A stretch of 64,000 nt of DNA. Origin: Aureobasidium sp. EXF-3400 (lineage: Eukaryota > Ascomycota > Dothideomycetes > Dothideales > Saccotheciaceae). This document shows, in pieces, positions 1 to 11,108 of the stretch. The notes under the pieces were generated by a model, which ran no database searches, was not told where the DNA came from, and saw only the letters and a list, made by a program, of their open reading frames with translations. Position 1 is the stretch's first letter. Every line of letters starts with the position of its first letter. The translations under genes and the position numbers were made by a program. The stretch is from NCBI GenBank assembly GCA_024195585.1, contig SWBL01000135.1, forward strand, positions 1 through 64,000, written 5' to 3'.

Positions 1-153
1 TCGTAGGTCTTTGGCTCGTAGGTCTTTGGCTCGTAGGTCTTTGGCTCGTAGGTCTTTGGCTCGTAGGTCTTTGGCTCGTAGGTCTTTAGCTCGTAGGTCG
101 TAGGTCCTTTACTCGTAGGCCTTTCGTAGGTTGCAACTCGTAGGTTTCTAAGC
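1..153. repeat. 15-base tandem repeat array, TCGTAGG core
   Basis: Six head-to-tail copies of the 15-mer TCGTAGGTCTTTGGC fill bases 1-90; the sixth differs by one base (TTTAGC). From 91 to about 153 the array decays into shorter units that keep TCGTAGG (at 91, 113, 124 and 138). A further single TCGTAGGTC lies near 213. The array starts at the window edge, so its true length is unknown. A tandem minisatellite is directly visible; its role is not. Confidence 0.95.
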
Positions 154-600
154 AATCTTGTTGCCCATTATTCTGGAAACAACTTAACATCTGTTGCGTA
201 ATAAAGAGTATCGCTCGTAGGTCTACAAACTGATAATAACATGGCAAGTAATGCATTCTCGAAAGGTTCGGAAGATTCTTGTTAGCGTTAGTGACGCGGT
301 CGTGTTGTTAATATTCACAACCCGCATGCGTAGCCCTTCGAGTTGCTTCACTGCGAACTTTCCGATAACATAACCCAAGATTCCGCTTCACTACGCGTAC
401 GTCTACGGTCCATTCACCGCGAGTCTCGCAGGTTTGATTCCGCACGTACGATCTTCCGATCTTTGACCTGCGACCTTCGACTTTTGTTTCAACTCTTGCC
501 TTCCACATTCTACCTCTCGCCTTTCGCACTTGGACCTACGCCTCTGGTCTTCAGACTTACGGCTCTTAGACATCCGTCTTCCTACGCAGTAGCGGTCTTA
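154..600. other. Degenerate spacer between two repeat arrays
   Basis: There is no ATG-initiated frame of useful length. Scattered short words resembling the flanking repeats occur, mostly as the reverse complement of the left array (for example GACCTACG near 531 and TACG-containing words from 540 to 600). This suggests that the whole first 740 bases is an old, decayed inverted repeat field. Any promoter of the downstream gene should lie here, but I recognise no discrete element. Confidence 0.5.
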
Positions 601-741
601 CGCAACGATCTCACGTCCTACGATCTCACGTCCTACGATCTCACGTCCTACGCTCCACGATCCTACGATCTTACGTCCTACGCTCTACGATCCTACGCTT
701 CGCGATCCTACGCTCCACGATCTTACATCCCACGATCTACG
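601..741. repeat. 15-base tandem repeats in inverse orientation to the left array
   Basis: Three exact copies of a 15-mer CGATCTCACGTCCTA are followed by related 14-15 base units (for example CGCTCCACGATCCTA) up to the ATG at 742. The core CCTACGA is the reverse complement of the TCGTAGG core of the array at 1-153. Read in the frame of the downstream gene the repeats are open and would give a five-residue periodicity (DLTSY, APRSY), but no ATG precedes 742 in that frame, so I treat them as 5' leader or promoter. Confidence 0.85.
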
Positions 742-2336
742 ATGGCTTATCAGATCGAGATCCCTGGAGCCGACACCATGGTCATGGTCTCTACCGAGCG
801 CAAATACAAGCTGCACTCAGCTCAGCTCATCCAGGCCAGCCGTGGTTTTGCTCAGCTGTTGTCTGTTCCCGGACCTAACTTGTCTCGCGAGGGACTTCGT
901 GACGGCACCCGCTACCTTCTCGTTCTTCAGGACTTTGATGAGGCCACCAACAGACACATCCACCCCATCTTCAGACGCATTCCTACCAATCAGCATGGCA
1001 CCCCTACTAAGTCGTTCAGCTTGATGCACGATGGCGAAAAGAAGCCTCATTTCCGTTCAACTCTCTTCGCCGACTATGACAGATTGCTGCGTATCTTCGT
1101 CAATCAGCCTGTTGCCTTTAATGACAAGAGCGTTGATGCTCTGCTCCCCGATTCTCTGGGTCTGCTCGAAGTCGCTGAGAGACTCGGTGCTGTAAGTTAC
1201 CTTCTATCACGATTTATATATGATACTGATCAAGTATTCCAGCTGTCCATGGTCGCAAAGCTCATCGAGAACCAGTTGATCGTCAAGGGCCAGGAGATCT
1301 TCAAGGCCATCTCCGCCAGCCCCGTTATGTGGATCGACGTCGCCTACCGCATCCAGTCAAAGGTGCTGTTCAAGGAGGCCCTCATTCACTTGACCGGCAA
1401 CTACAACGCACTCATGCTTACACCCCCTGACGAGGCCTTTCTCAAGAAGTACTCTAGAGCACGTTCAATCCTGGACCAGCTGACCCCTGAGCTCCGCAAT
1501 CTGCTGGAAGCCAAGCGTGCTGAGTTGAAGGCCATCTGCCAGTACATCGAGAAACAGGTCAGCTCTCACTACCTGCCAGGACTCCAGAAGTCTTCTGTGA
1601 CTGGTCTGGCCAAGGACGGTACCATTGGCAGAATCGATTACGGCAAGGATATCTTCAGTTGGCTCGCCGTCACCCTTTACCGCCATTGGTGGGGCCTGAC
1701 TCTTGCCGCGGTTAGTCTCATACTTGCTCTGACTATTACTCATTACTGACGGTGCCACAGGGCGAGACCTACCAGAACAAGTACGGTGGCCACGATATGT
1801 ACATCCGCCTTTTCAACGGCGGTAAGAGCTACCTGACTCGTGAGGTCCAAAGCAGCTTTCACCAGCACTTCCCGATGTCCAACAGAGCTCAGGGGGTTGT
1901 CGAAAACAATCTCGATATCATGAAGGCTGGTATCGTCAAGATCGTCACTCCGCTCATGAAGAACGAGAGTCAGCTTGACATTGCCATGACTCCCGTCAAG
2001 TGGTTGACATGCACCCAGGTCAAGGGTGCCGACTACCTCTGGGACCCCGAGATTGAGCCCGAGCAGGAGCCTGAGGAGGAATCTGAGGAGGTGCCCGAAC
2101 AGGAGGCCGAGCTGGGTGCTGAGCAGGGTGCCGAACAGGAGGCCGAGCAGACTTCTGAGATCCAGCCAGTCTCTGAGAAGGCCAAGGGAAAGAGACGCGC
2201 AGTCGAGGCTCCTGTCGAAACCGGCCCCTCGGTCGAGCCTATCCGCAAGAAGGGCAAGGGTCGTGCCATCATGCCTTTTGAGGAGGAGGAAGTTGATGCT
2301 GAAGAGGATGGAGACGCAGAGTATGAAGAAGTTTGA
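742..2336 (+). CDS. Acidic BTB/POZ-like hypothetical protein
   Basis: Three exons are inferred: 742-1191, 1243-1710 and 1761-2336 (about 497 residues). Both introns are 50-51 bases, phase 0, with GTAAGT and GTTAGT donors; the second has an ACTGAC branch-like word. The first intron is a multiple of three and stays open, so retention would add 17 residues. The N-terminal third (VSTERKYKLHSAQLI and a following hydrophobic-helical stretch) resembles the start of fungal BTB/POZ proteins, but the match is weak. The C-terminus is a Glu-rich tract (EQEPEEE-type repeats) followed by basic KGKRR and RKKGKGR patches that look like nuclear localisation signals. I recognise no named family. The start is the first in-frame ATG, directly after the repeat array. 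It may be lineage-specific. Confidence 0.72.
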
Positions 2337-3030
2337 ACTTCTCGATTTGGTTGCACATTGGCTGGATGACCGTTGCGGCGCAAGGCGCGTGCCAACAAAT
2401 CAACAAATTTGGGAGGAGACGACAGATTGATAAAATTGATGGAAAAAGGCGATGAAAATCAGGGGAAGACGACAGATCGACGAAACAGGAATTCAGGGGA
2501 AGGATAGACTCACATCGCTGCGGCGCAGAGAGATATGCACAGCGGACAGATTGCGGCTAGAGGGTTGCATACACCACCACAGTCATTACCTTTATATGCT
2601 TTACAATCAGCATCATTATAAACAACATTGAGTCTATCCTCATCAAAGCCTTTCTTTCTCCAAACTACCATCGCGTGCATCGTTGCTTCCTACGTAATGT
2701 CAGTATTAGATTCTACCGTACATAGTATTTCGATGAAATCAGAGTAGATTTCGGTACAAGAATGGCACACGAGATAGTATAGAAAAAGCCTCTGGCTGGT
2801 GTATTTTCGCATTCGTGAAACGACAAATTGGTAGAATAGAGAAGAAAAAGCCAATTGATTGTCCCCAAGACTCCGGTCGAGATGTTTCCTTGGATTGGCT
2901 TCTTCTTGATGGCGGGGATGGTGTAGTAACAGCGGGGTGTTGCTCTTATAGCGGCTGCGTATATACATGTATCGGAGGAGGACTTGGCGCGTAGTTGGGA
3001 GGTTGAATGTGTGAGAAGATTGCGACGAGC
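2337..3030. other. Intergenic, convergent 3' flanks
   Basis: This lies between the acidic BTB-like gene and the complex I subunit gene on the opposite strand, so it should hold two 3' untranslated regions. Short direct repeats are visible (GACGACAGAT near 2418 and 2469; TCAGGGGAAG near 2459 and 2494). A 92-codon minus-strand frame at 2690-2968 has no family resemblance. I see no gene. Confidence 0.6.
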
Positions 3031-3365
3031 TTAGTCTTCGTAGCCGGAAGGAGGGCTGCGAGGGCCCTTGGGTACTGCGGATGGTGTGTTAGTCGAAGTC
3101 ATTTGGCGCGCGATTGATCGAGTTGGCGGGTGTAGTTGTGGAAGACGATGATGTAGAAACAAGCGGCTCAGAGAGACTCACTCGGGTATGTCAAAGGAAT
3201 CTGAGGACGAGGACCGTCACCGAAGCGGGCGCGCATGGGAGGGACGACGAGAGCCATGACGGGGCCGACGCTGCCGACAACGATGGACCAGAAGATGGCG
3301 GGCTTGTTGCGGGCAGCCCACTTGATGTAGAGACCAGGGGTCGACCAGAATTGTACGGGAGCCAT
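3031..3365 (-). CDS. nuo9.5: Mitochondrial complex I 9.5 kDa subunit
   Basis: Exon 1 is 3365-3182 and exon 2 is 3074-3031, joined across a GTGAGT...GCAG intron (phase 1), giving about 75 residues. The product is a small single-membrane-span protein of the inner mitochondrial membrane belonging to NADH:ubiquinone oxidoreductase (fungal NUO-9.5, thought equivalent to the NDUFA3/NI9M type). Visible family hallmarks are MAPVQFWSTPGLYIKWA at the N-terminus, the hydrophobic span KPAIFWSIVVGSVGP, and the tail LTYPIPKGPR...GYED, which only appears after removing the intron. Length is as expected for the family. It is divergent from the OST subunit gene with 218 bases between the two start codons. Confidence 0.87.
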
Positions 3366-3583
3366 TGTGAGTGTGGATTGGGTGTATACCGGTCGTCGTC
3401 AATTGCTGGTGCAAGTGGTTTGGGAATGGTCATGGCGCTACTTGAGCGGGCTTGGCGCTGGCAGCTCTCCGCATCTCGCATTGCGCGTTGCGTGGACGGA
3501 GGACAGCTGGAGCTTCATACGTGCTTGCCCGTTGTAACTCGTGTCTGTCTGCTCTTTCTCTGTTCAATCGAGACATTGCAAAC
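3366..3583. promoter_or_regulatory. Shared divergent promoter, nuo9.5 / WBP1
   Basis: Only 218 bases separate the two divergent start codons, so both core promoters and both 5' leaders must fit here. The Wbp1 side is CT-rich (CTGCTCTTTCTCTG just before the ATG), typical of fungal transcription start regions. No TATA box is evident. The assignment rests on gene orientation. Confidence 0.6.
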
Positions 3584-5095
3584 ATGAAGAGCTTCTTGTC
3601 TTTGTTGCTGCTGGGCCTCGTCAGCCTGGTCCAGGCATTGAGTTCTACAGGCAACCGTCTGCTGGTAGTCCTCGAGGAAGCCTCGGACAAGTCCAAGTAC
3701 TCGTCCTTCTTTGGCGATCTTGAGTGTGAGTTGTGTCTGGTTATGTCTTTCGCCATGAATTAGACTAATTGAGTTAAACAAGCCCGTGGATACACCGTCA
3801 CATACGAATCACCAAAGTCCAAGAGTCTCTCGCTGTTCAAGCACGGCAACCTCGCATACGATCATCTCGTCCTCCTACCTCCCAAGTCTAAGGGTTTCGG
3901 TCCTCAATTGACTCCCAACACCATCGTCGACTACGTCAACAACAACGGAAATGTCTTGCTCGCCCTCACCGCCGACCAGCCTATTCCCGCCGCTGTCGCT
4001 TCTCTCCTCCTCGAATTCGATGTCACCCTTCCTCCGGAGCGTAGCGCCCTTGTCGTCGACCACATCAACTACGACACCAAATCGGCTACCGAGAAGCACG
4101 ATGTTCTGCTTATCCCCGCTCCCAAGACCTTGAAGACCGGTGTCAAGAACTACTTCGATGTCGATGGAACCCTTGCCGTCCCTCGTGCTGTTGGTCAGCT
4201 TCTGGGCAACGCCAGCCCCCTGCTTTCGCCCATTCTGCGTGCTCCCGAGACCGCATACTCGTACAACCCCAAGGAGGAAGACGCTCTCGAGGATGTCTTT
4301 GCTTCTGGCTCTCAGTTGTCGCTCGTGTCCACCTTCCAGGCTAGAAACTCGGCCCGTTTCACTGTCCTCGGTTCAGCCGAAATGCTGCAAGATGCTTGGT
4401 TCAATGCTCAGGTCAAGGCTCCCCGCGCTACCGAGGCTACCACCACTGCCAACAAGGCCTTTGCCGAACAGCTGTCTGCCTGGACTTTCCAAGAGATTGG
4501 TGTGCTCAAGGTCGGCAAGGTCCAACACTACCTTAACGAAGGTAAGGTCAAGGAATCCACCAACTTGACCGTCTCCGAGTTCCCCGAGATCAACCCTATC
4601 ATGTACAGAATCAAGAACGATGTCGTAAGTGTACCGTCTGATCTCTTTGACTGTCTTCCACTAACAGAGACGTAGCACTTCTCGATCGAAGTGTCCGAGT
4701 ACAACGGTGACCGTTGGATTCCCTTCCTTCCTGCTGCCGGAGATTCTCTCCAGCTCGAGTTCAGCATGCTGTCTCCCTTCCACCGTGTTACTTTGGAGGC
4801 AGTCAAGCCAACTACCAACAGCACTATCTTCGAGGCCAGCTTCACCGTGCCCGATCAGCATGGTATCTTCAACTTTATCGTCAACTACAAGCGTCCTTTC
4901 CTCAGCAACATTTACGAGAAGCGCACTGTTACTGTACGCCACTTTGCTCACGATGAGTGGCCGCGCAGTTTCGTCATCAGCGGTGCCTACCCCTGGATCG
5001 CTGGCATTGGCGTCACGGCCACTGGCTGGCTGATTTTCGTTGCTGTCTGGCTTTACAGCAAGCCTGATGAGTCCAAGGCCAAGAAGACGCAATAG
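3584..5095 (+). CDS. WBP1: Oligosaccharyltransferase 48 kDa subunit (Wbp1/OST48)
   Basis: Exons are 3584-3725, 3783-4624 and 4676-5095, about 467 residues, matching the family. It is an essential subunit of the ER oligosaccharyltransferase that transfers the lipid-linked glycan to Asn in nascent proteins. A signal peptide (MKSFLSLLLLGLVSLVQAL) is followed by the luminal DDOST domain (NRLLVVLEEA, NVLLALTADQPIP). A single membrane span (AYPWIAGIGVTATGWLIFVAVWLY) near the C-terminus is followed by a short cytosolic tail ending KKTQ, a dilysine ER-retrieval signal as in yeast Wbp1. Intron 1 splits a Ser codon; intron 2 is phase 0. The start is the only ATG that supplies the signal peptide. Confidence 0.95.
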
Positions 5096-5541
5096 TTGCG
5101 CATCTGTACGCATAGAACATTATCTAGATGAAAAAGTGATTTCCTTTAAATTTCAGAATGCTCCCATTTCGAGATACGATCACATGTTCAATTTCAAGCA
5201 GTTTATTGGACCTTGAAATAATCGATTCATCTATCTGATCCTTCCGAAGAGCCAAACTCGTCTGCCTGCCTGTCGCGTCATTATAATAGTGTACTGTATC
5301 AAGTCCATCGATTATAGAGTAAATAGCTTCCGATTGGGGGTTGGGCGAATAAGTCGGCTTCCGAGCACCCAGCTTCCCGCGAGCTCCCGGCTGACTTGCC
5401 TGCACTCTCATTGAAATGGATAGCTGCCCACATCATCAACTATAAAGCAACAAGATAACCCTCCGTCGAGAAATAGGATAACACCCTACTTCAAGGACTA
5501 CATTGCGAAATTCAGAACGTGGTACGCCGATATCCGCCACT
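5096..5541. other. Intergenic between WBP1 and the GST gene
   Basis: This holds the 3' flank of WBP1 and the promoter and leader of the glutathione transferase gene. A CCAAT-like word in reverse (CGATTGGGG) occurs near 5331. No coding frame beginning with ATG and resembling a known family was found. Confidence 0.5.
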
Positions 5542-6882
5542 ATGCCTCATACCATGCTGATCGGTCTCAGATCGCTTCTTTTATTCATTCTCATTTCCGT
5601 CGTGCTGTATCTCTTACCTGAGTCCATGTTCAATAGCCTGAGACGCACATCTGGAATCGTAAACATAGCTTCTCCATCTACACTTCGAAATATGACCACC
5701 AAGATACCAAACTCTGTCCATACTGGACCAGACGACAGCTGGCACGGTGTCATCGACAACTCGTCCAGCAATCCATTCCAGCCAGAAAAGGGCCGCTACC
5801 ACATGTATATCGGTCTCTTCTGCCCATTCGCGCATCGTGCGAACTTGGTGCGTCACCTTAAAGGTCTACAGGATATCATCGATATTAGTATCGTCAAGCC
5901 GTATCCAAAAGGCAACGATAAGGGTTGGCCTGGCTGGCAGTTCCCTGAGTCGAACGATGAATACCCGAATGCTACTGTGGACAAGTTGTTCGGGTCCAAG
6001 TATTTACACGAGGTCTACTTCAAAGCAGATAAGGAGTATAAGGGACGTTACTCGGTGCCGTTGCTGTGGGACAAGAAGACCGATACTGCAGTCAATAACG
6101 TATGATATACGACATCACTCCAGCTGGTCGTGCTTCGATTTGCTAACGACCAGATCAGGAATCAGCAGAACTCCTGCGCTGGCTTCAGACTGCATTCGAT
6201 GATCTAATTTCGCCTGAGAAGGCCAAGCTGACACTGTATCCCGAGCACTTGCGTCAGAGGATTGATAAGATTGCCGACTGGATGCAATCGGATCTGAACA
6301 CCGGCGTGTACAAGGCCGGTTTTGCTCCCGATCAAGAAACCTACAACAAGAACATCCCGCCTGTGTTTGGTGCTCTCAACAAACTGGAGAAGCTGCTCCA
6401 CGATGGCAAAGGTCCTTACGTTCTCGGTAAGGAGATGACTGAGCTCGACCTTCGACTTTACGCCACCCTGATTCGCTTCGATACTGTCTATGTACAGCAC
6501 TTTGTAAGTCGTTCTTTACTTTGAGTGGGTAGGCAAGTCTGACCTACAGTAGAAATGCAATCTCGGTACCATACGCCACGACTACCCGGTGTTGAACAAC
6601 TGGCTCAAGGGCATGTACTGGAATCACGAGGAGTTCAGGAATACCACAGACTTCAAGCACATCAAGGAGAATGTGAGTTGATCGAAATCCGGAGTCGAGG
6701 CATATGCTGATTTAAAATCACAGTACACCAAAAGCCACTATGATGTGAATCCCAAGGCTATCACACCACTGGGTCCCTGGCCTCACATCGAAAAAGGGTA
6801 TGTGGAGGATTGGAGCAAGCTCTCGCCTGGAAGTATTGGTATGCCAGAGGTCTTGGAGCATGAGAAGACTCTGGAAGTCTGA
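5542..6882 (+). CDS. ECM4: Xi-class glutathione transferase (S-glutathionyl-hydroquinone reductase, Ecm4-like)
   Basis: Exons are 5542-6099, 6159-6503, 6553-6672 and 6724-6882; all introns are phase 0 and 49-59 bases, the first with a GCTAAC branch word. From ATG 5542 the product is 393 residues. The enzyme uses a catalytic Cys to reduce glutathionyl-quinones. The hallmark CPFAHR (Cys94) follows a [10 protein letters not shown] strand, and the helical C-terminal GST domain ([17 protein letters not shown]) is complete through EVLEHEK. The N-terminal 50 residues carry a strongly hydrophobic segment ([14 protein letters not shown]) and a basic stretch before a second in-frame ATG at 5692, which would give a soluble form of about 343 residues, close to the usual size. 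Two localisations from two starts are possible. Confidence 0.9.
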
Positions 6883-7352
6883 GACCAATTGCTAGGTATC
6901 TAGCACAGATCGTATTGGTGTTCGATAATCGAAGCATGTGAAACTGTACCAAGATTTTGAGTTTGGACTTATGGGTTTTGCTTTCATGTGAAAGCATACA
7001 GAACCTTGTAAATAAGTCTGATTGAGTGGTATGAGATGTGCCAAATATAAAATATCAACGACATTCAGATGCCAATGTCGTCGTCGTCGTCGTCGTCAAG
7101 CAACATTGTTGTTTGAAGCATTGACATAAATCTTGTCATGAACCAGTCTTTGCCAAAAGTCTTGGCTACATGCAAACATCCGAGAAACCACCTGCGAGCA
7201 AACAAATGCATTCAAAGTCCAAGGACGAAACACATCTCACTTGTATTCTCGGCTAAACATTCTATTCTGTCATAATAAAACACATCGACACTCAACTTTA
7301 AATTAGAAGGCATTTCGCTACTGCTTCATCTCCACCCATCAACAGCACCACG
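6883..7352. other. Intergenic between GST and KAP120
   Basis: 3' flank of the GST gene followed by the KAP120 promoter. The only notable element is the trinucleotide run at 7077-7097. The last bases before the KAP120 ATG are CT-rich (CTACTGCTTCATCTCCACCC). Confidence 0.5.
7077..7097. repeat. GTC trinucleotide microsatellite
   Basis: Seven uninterrupted GTC units in the non-coding stretch between the GST and KAP120 genes. It is likely to be length-polymorphic between strains (inference from repeat type). Confidence 0.9.
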
Positions 7353-10300
7353 ATGCAGAACTTTGCCATCGAGGTGCCAGGTGAAGCCAATCCTTTAACC
7401 GAGCATACCTTACTCAACGTCCTAAGGTCTGCCGCATCCTCGGATCCCCAGCAGATTCAATCAGGCGCCAAACAACTTGAACATTGGGAGAAAGTTGCCG
7501 GTTTCTACAAACACCTGCAAAGCGTTTTCATCGATAAATCACAACCATTCGAAGTGAGATATCTGGCCATTATCCAGCTCAAAAATGGTATCGAAAAGTA
7601 CTGGCGCAAGACTGCTGCAAAGTGAGTGATGATTCCTATTGCCTATTCCCTCTGTTTTTGCAAAAGAAGAACTTCAAACGTTCTTGGGAATGGTAGTCTT
7701 GCAAATATACTGATGTTCTATAGTGCTGTTTCGCCAGAAGACAAAGGAGTGATAAGATCGCGCCTCCTAGAAAGTGGCATCGAAGAATATGACCACCGCC
7801 TGGCCCTCCAGAACGCACTTGTCATCGCCAAGGTTTCTCGATTCGAGTATCCGCAAGACTGGTATGAAGTAGTCTGTAGTTTTTCTTGATATGCAATGCT
7901 GACATTTGACAGGCCAGACATCATCAGCACATTGATTATTGTACTCCGACGATCATCGGACTCTAATGCTAACCCTATCCATCTCCCTCGTACATTGCTT
8001 ATCCTCCTCCACATCACCAAAGAGCTGTCTGCTGCTCGTCTCCAGAGGTCCAGAGTTGCTCTGCAGGCTGCTACTCCCGAGATCGTACAAGTACTCGGAC
8101 AAATCTATCTTGGAACGGTACAATCTTGGCAGGAGGCTCTCAGCAGTAATGTTGGCGATCAAGAAGCATTACAGCAGACGATGCAATCTAGTCTGTTGGC
8201 CATCAAGACTCTACGCCGATTACTCGTTGCTGGCTATGAGTTCCCCAACAGAGAGTCAGACGTACACCAATTTTGGCAGCTTACCTACGCTCAAGTCGGC
8301 GACTTCATGAACACCATCTCCATACAGGGAGCCACACTTCCCGAGGAACTCTCAGCGCCGCTACAAAAACATTTGCTTCAACTATCGAAGCTGCATCTGG
8401 AGATGGCAAAAGCCCATCCTGCAGCTTTTGTACTGTTGCCAAACTCTCTTGACCTTGTTCGTTCATATTGGGCTCTCATCAAGCAGTTTGGAGAGACTTT
8501 CGGTTCCCGGTTGACTACTGCCGGGTCTAGTGAAGATGATGGCGAGCAAAAGCCATTCCAAGAGAAAGTCACCCTGTCTGGTCTCAAGCTCGTTCGTGCC
8601 TGTATCAAAATGGTTTTCAACCCCGTTCAATCATTCAAGTACAAGCACCCTCAAGACAAAATTGAAAAGGCAGAGGCAATCGCGGCTGTCAAGGAGCAAC
8701 TTTTGACAGACGCCTTTGTCACCGAAGTCATGGAAGTCGTTGTCACCAAATTCTTTGTCTTCCGACACGGTGAACTTGAAGAATGGAACGACGACCCGGA
8801 AGACTGGGAGCAGAGTTTGGAAGGTGAGAGCGAAGGATGGGAGTACAGCGTTCGTCCCTGTGCTGAGAAGCTGTTCTTGGACCTCGCTCTCAACTTCAGG
8901 AATCTGTTGACTCAGCCGCTGCTTAATGTGTTCTACACAGTTGCAGGTAAGTCATCACGGATGCCTTGTGCATCGGAGTATTGTCAGGAGAGGACTTTGA
9001 CTAACACGTTGTAGCGCCCGATAACGAGGATATTCTGTTCAAGGACTCGGTATACACAGCGATAGGATTGGCTGCCGCAGTCCTGCAACAACATCTCGAC
9101 TTTGACTCTTTCCTTTCCAACACAATCGTCGTCGAAGTACAAAAACAGAAGCCCGGGTTCAACATTCTGCGTCGCCGTATTGCTATCCTCCTCGGTCAAT
9201 GGATCACAGTCAAGGTCTCCGCAGAAAACAGACCTCTGGTTTACAAGATTTTCCAGCATTTGCTTGACCCCAACGACTCCTGTAACGATCAGGTTGTCAG
9301 AATCACTGCCGGACGACAACTCAAAAACATAGTAGATGATTGGGAGTTCAGCCCAGAGCAGTTCCTGCCTTACGTTCAGACCACGATGACGCAGCTGTTG
9401 AGTCTCATCGAGCAAGTCGAGAACATGGAGACGAAGATGGCCTTGCTCAACACGATTAGTATTCTGGTTGAGCGACTGGAACATCACGTAAGTAATATGT
9501 GCATACGACGTTGATCTTGACGCTGACAGCCGAGCAGATTGCACCTTATGCAGAGACAATTATTGGCATCCTGCCTAGCCTTTGGGAGCAATCTGGAGAG
9601 GAGCATCTCATGAAGCAAGCCATCTTGACCATTCTCTCCCGTCTTGTGACTTCCATGAAGGCTGCTTCTGTACCCTTCCATCACCTTGTGTTGCCCATCA
9701 TCAAGGGTGCAGTTGAGCCTGGATCCGATACACAAGTCTACCTGCTCGACGACGCCTTGGACCTCTGGGCAAACATACTGATCCAAACACCTGCTCCAGC
9801 TTCACCTGAATTACTACAACTAGCACCATACCTTTTCTCAATCTTCGATCTCGGATCAGAAAACCTCCGTACCGCTCTCGACATTACCTCGTCTTATTTT
9901 CTGCTCGCTCCATCGGAAATGCTCTCGGACGAGATGCGAAAACCCCTCATAGCTTCCCTATCTAACCTTGTTGGATACGTCAAAGCTGATGCCAGCGGAA
10001 CCGTAAACAACCTCGTTGAGCTCATCATCAGATCAGCCGAGCGCATCGGAGGCGAGTCCGCTATCAGTACCATTGCCAGCGACCTCGGGGAATCAGACTT
10101 CCTTCGCAAGCAACTCAGAGGTCTGCACGGCAGTTGGGTAGCCCACTGTACCACAGGTCCACTCGCCAGAGACCCACCCGTGGACGGCATCGTCGAAACC
10201 GACTACTTGTCCGTCCTCGCACGTCTGGCACTAGGCTCCGAAAACATATTCCTGCAAGCTGTACAAGCCTCTGCACCTCCCATCCCTCTCAGCGACACCA

Positions 10301-10779
10301 CCAACCAGCCCTCCCTCCACGACTCCATGAAATGGCTCCTCGAAGAATGGTTCAGTCACTTCGAAAACATTGGCGACCCATCCCGTCGCAAACTCATGTG
10401 TCTGGCTCTAACAAAACTGCTCTCGACCTCTCAACCCTTCATCCTCAGCTCTTTGCAATCTCTAATGACACTTTGGACAGACATGATCAACGAAATCCGC
10501 GAAGAAGGCGGTGCTGTGGATTCAGACACTTTGGTCTACGATAACATCGATCAACTGAGAAATACTGATCCTGAGGTTATCGAGGCTCCAGAGGATGAAA
10601 GAAGAAGAGCTTTGACGTTTGCGGATCCAGTGCATAATGTGAGGACTTCGCAGTGGATCAAGCATTATTTGCAGATTGCTATTCAGGCGGCTGGTGGACA
10701 GGAAGCGTTCCAGAATGAGTGGCTGGTCAATGTGGACAAGGACGTAATTGCTGCATTCGGCGAGTTGGGGATCATGTGA
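7353..10779 (+). CDS. KAP120: Importin-11-type karyopherin (Kap120)
   Basis: Five exons are inferred: 7353-7621, 7724-7861, 7913-8946, 9015-9487 and 9538-10779, about 1051 residues. Phases (2, 2, 1, 0) all rejoin a continuous frame. The product is a HEAT-repeat nuclear transport receptor; yeast Kap120 and human importin-11 import ribosomal and other nuclear proteins. The N-terminus has the importin-beta N-terminal domain signature (a QLEHWEK helix, then EVRYLAIIQLKNGIEKYWRK, which contacts Ran). A conserved acidic loop (EEWNDDPEDWEQ) lies near residue 450, followed by helical repeats to the C-terminus. The first intron (102 bases) is the longest of the four. Assignment to Kap120 rather than another importin is by overall resemblance. 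Confidence 0.9.
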
Positions 10780-11108
10780 AAAGGTCGAAGATGGAAGAGA
10801 GGCGGCAAAAGTACGTCGGAAGAATGGCAGCGAGGGATGCCTAGATAGTAGCTGAAAAGTCACGAATGCACATTGCTGTCCACAGAGGGAAGATCATCCG
10901 ACGCGTTGTTCTTTCCGCTTTGGTTCCGGGAAGGTGAAGGTCTTGTGTTGATCCTCCCTTGCACATAATACAACGTCTCACGTTGGAAATGATTCTGACA
11001 AATCTCAATAGATGGATGAGCAAATTTTCAAGACTATCAAATATTGACAAGAAAGCAAAAAAGGTCATGGTCGCTAAAATCGTATATCGTGTTACCGTCT
11101 CAAAAACT
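10780..11108. other. Convergent 3' flanks of KAP120 and the GH76 gene
   Basis: This 329-base stretch between two convergent stop codons is AT-richer than the neighbouring coding DNA and should hold both polyadenylation sites. I see no gene. Confidence 0.5.

Noticed and set aside
343..741. Upstream extension of the first gene as coding sequence
   Set aside because: The frame is open but has no ATG before 742, and half of it is repeat array; treated as leader.
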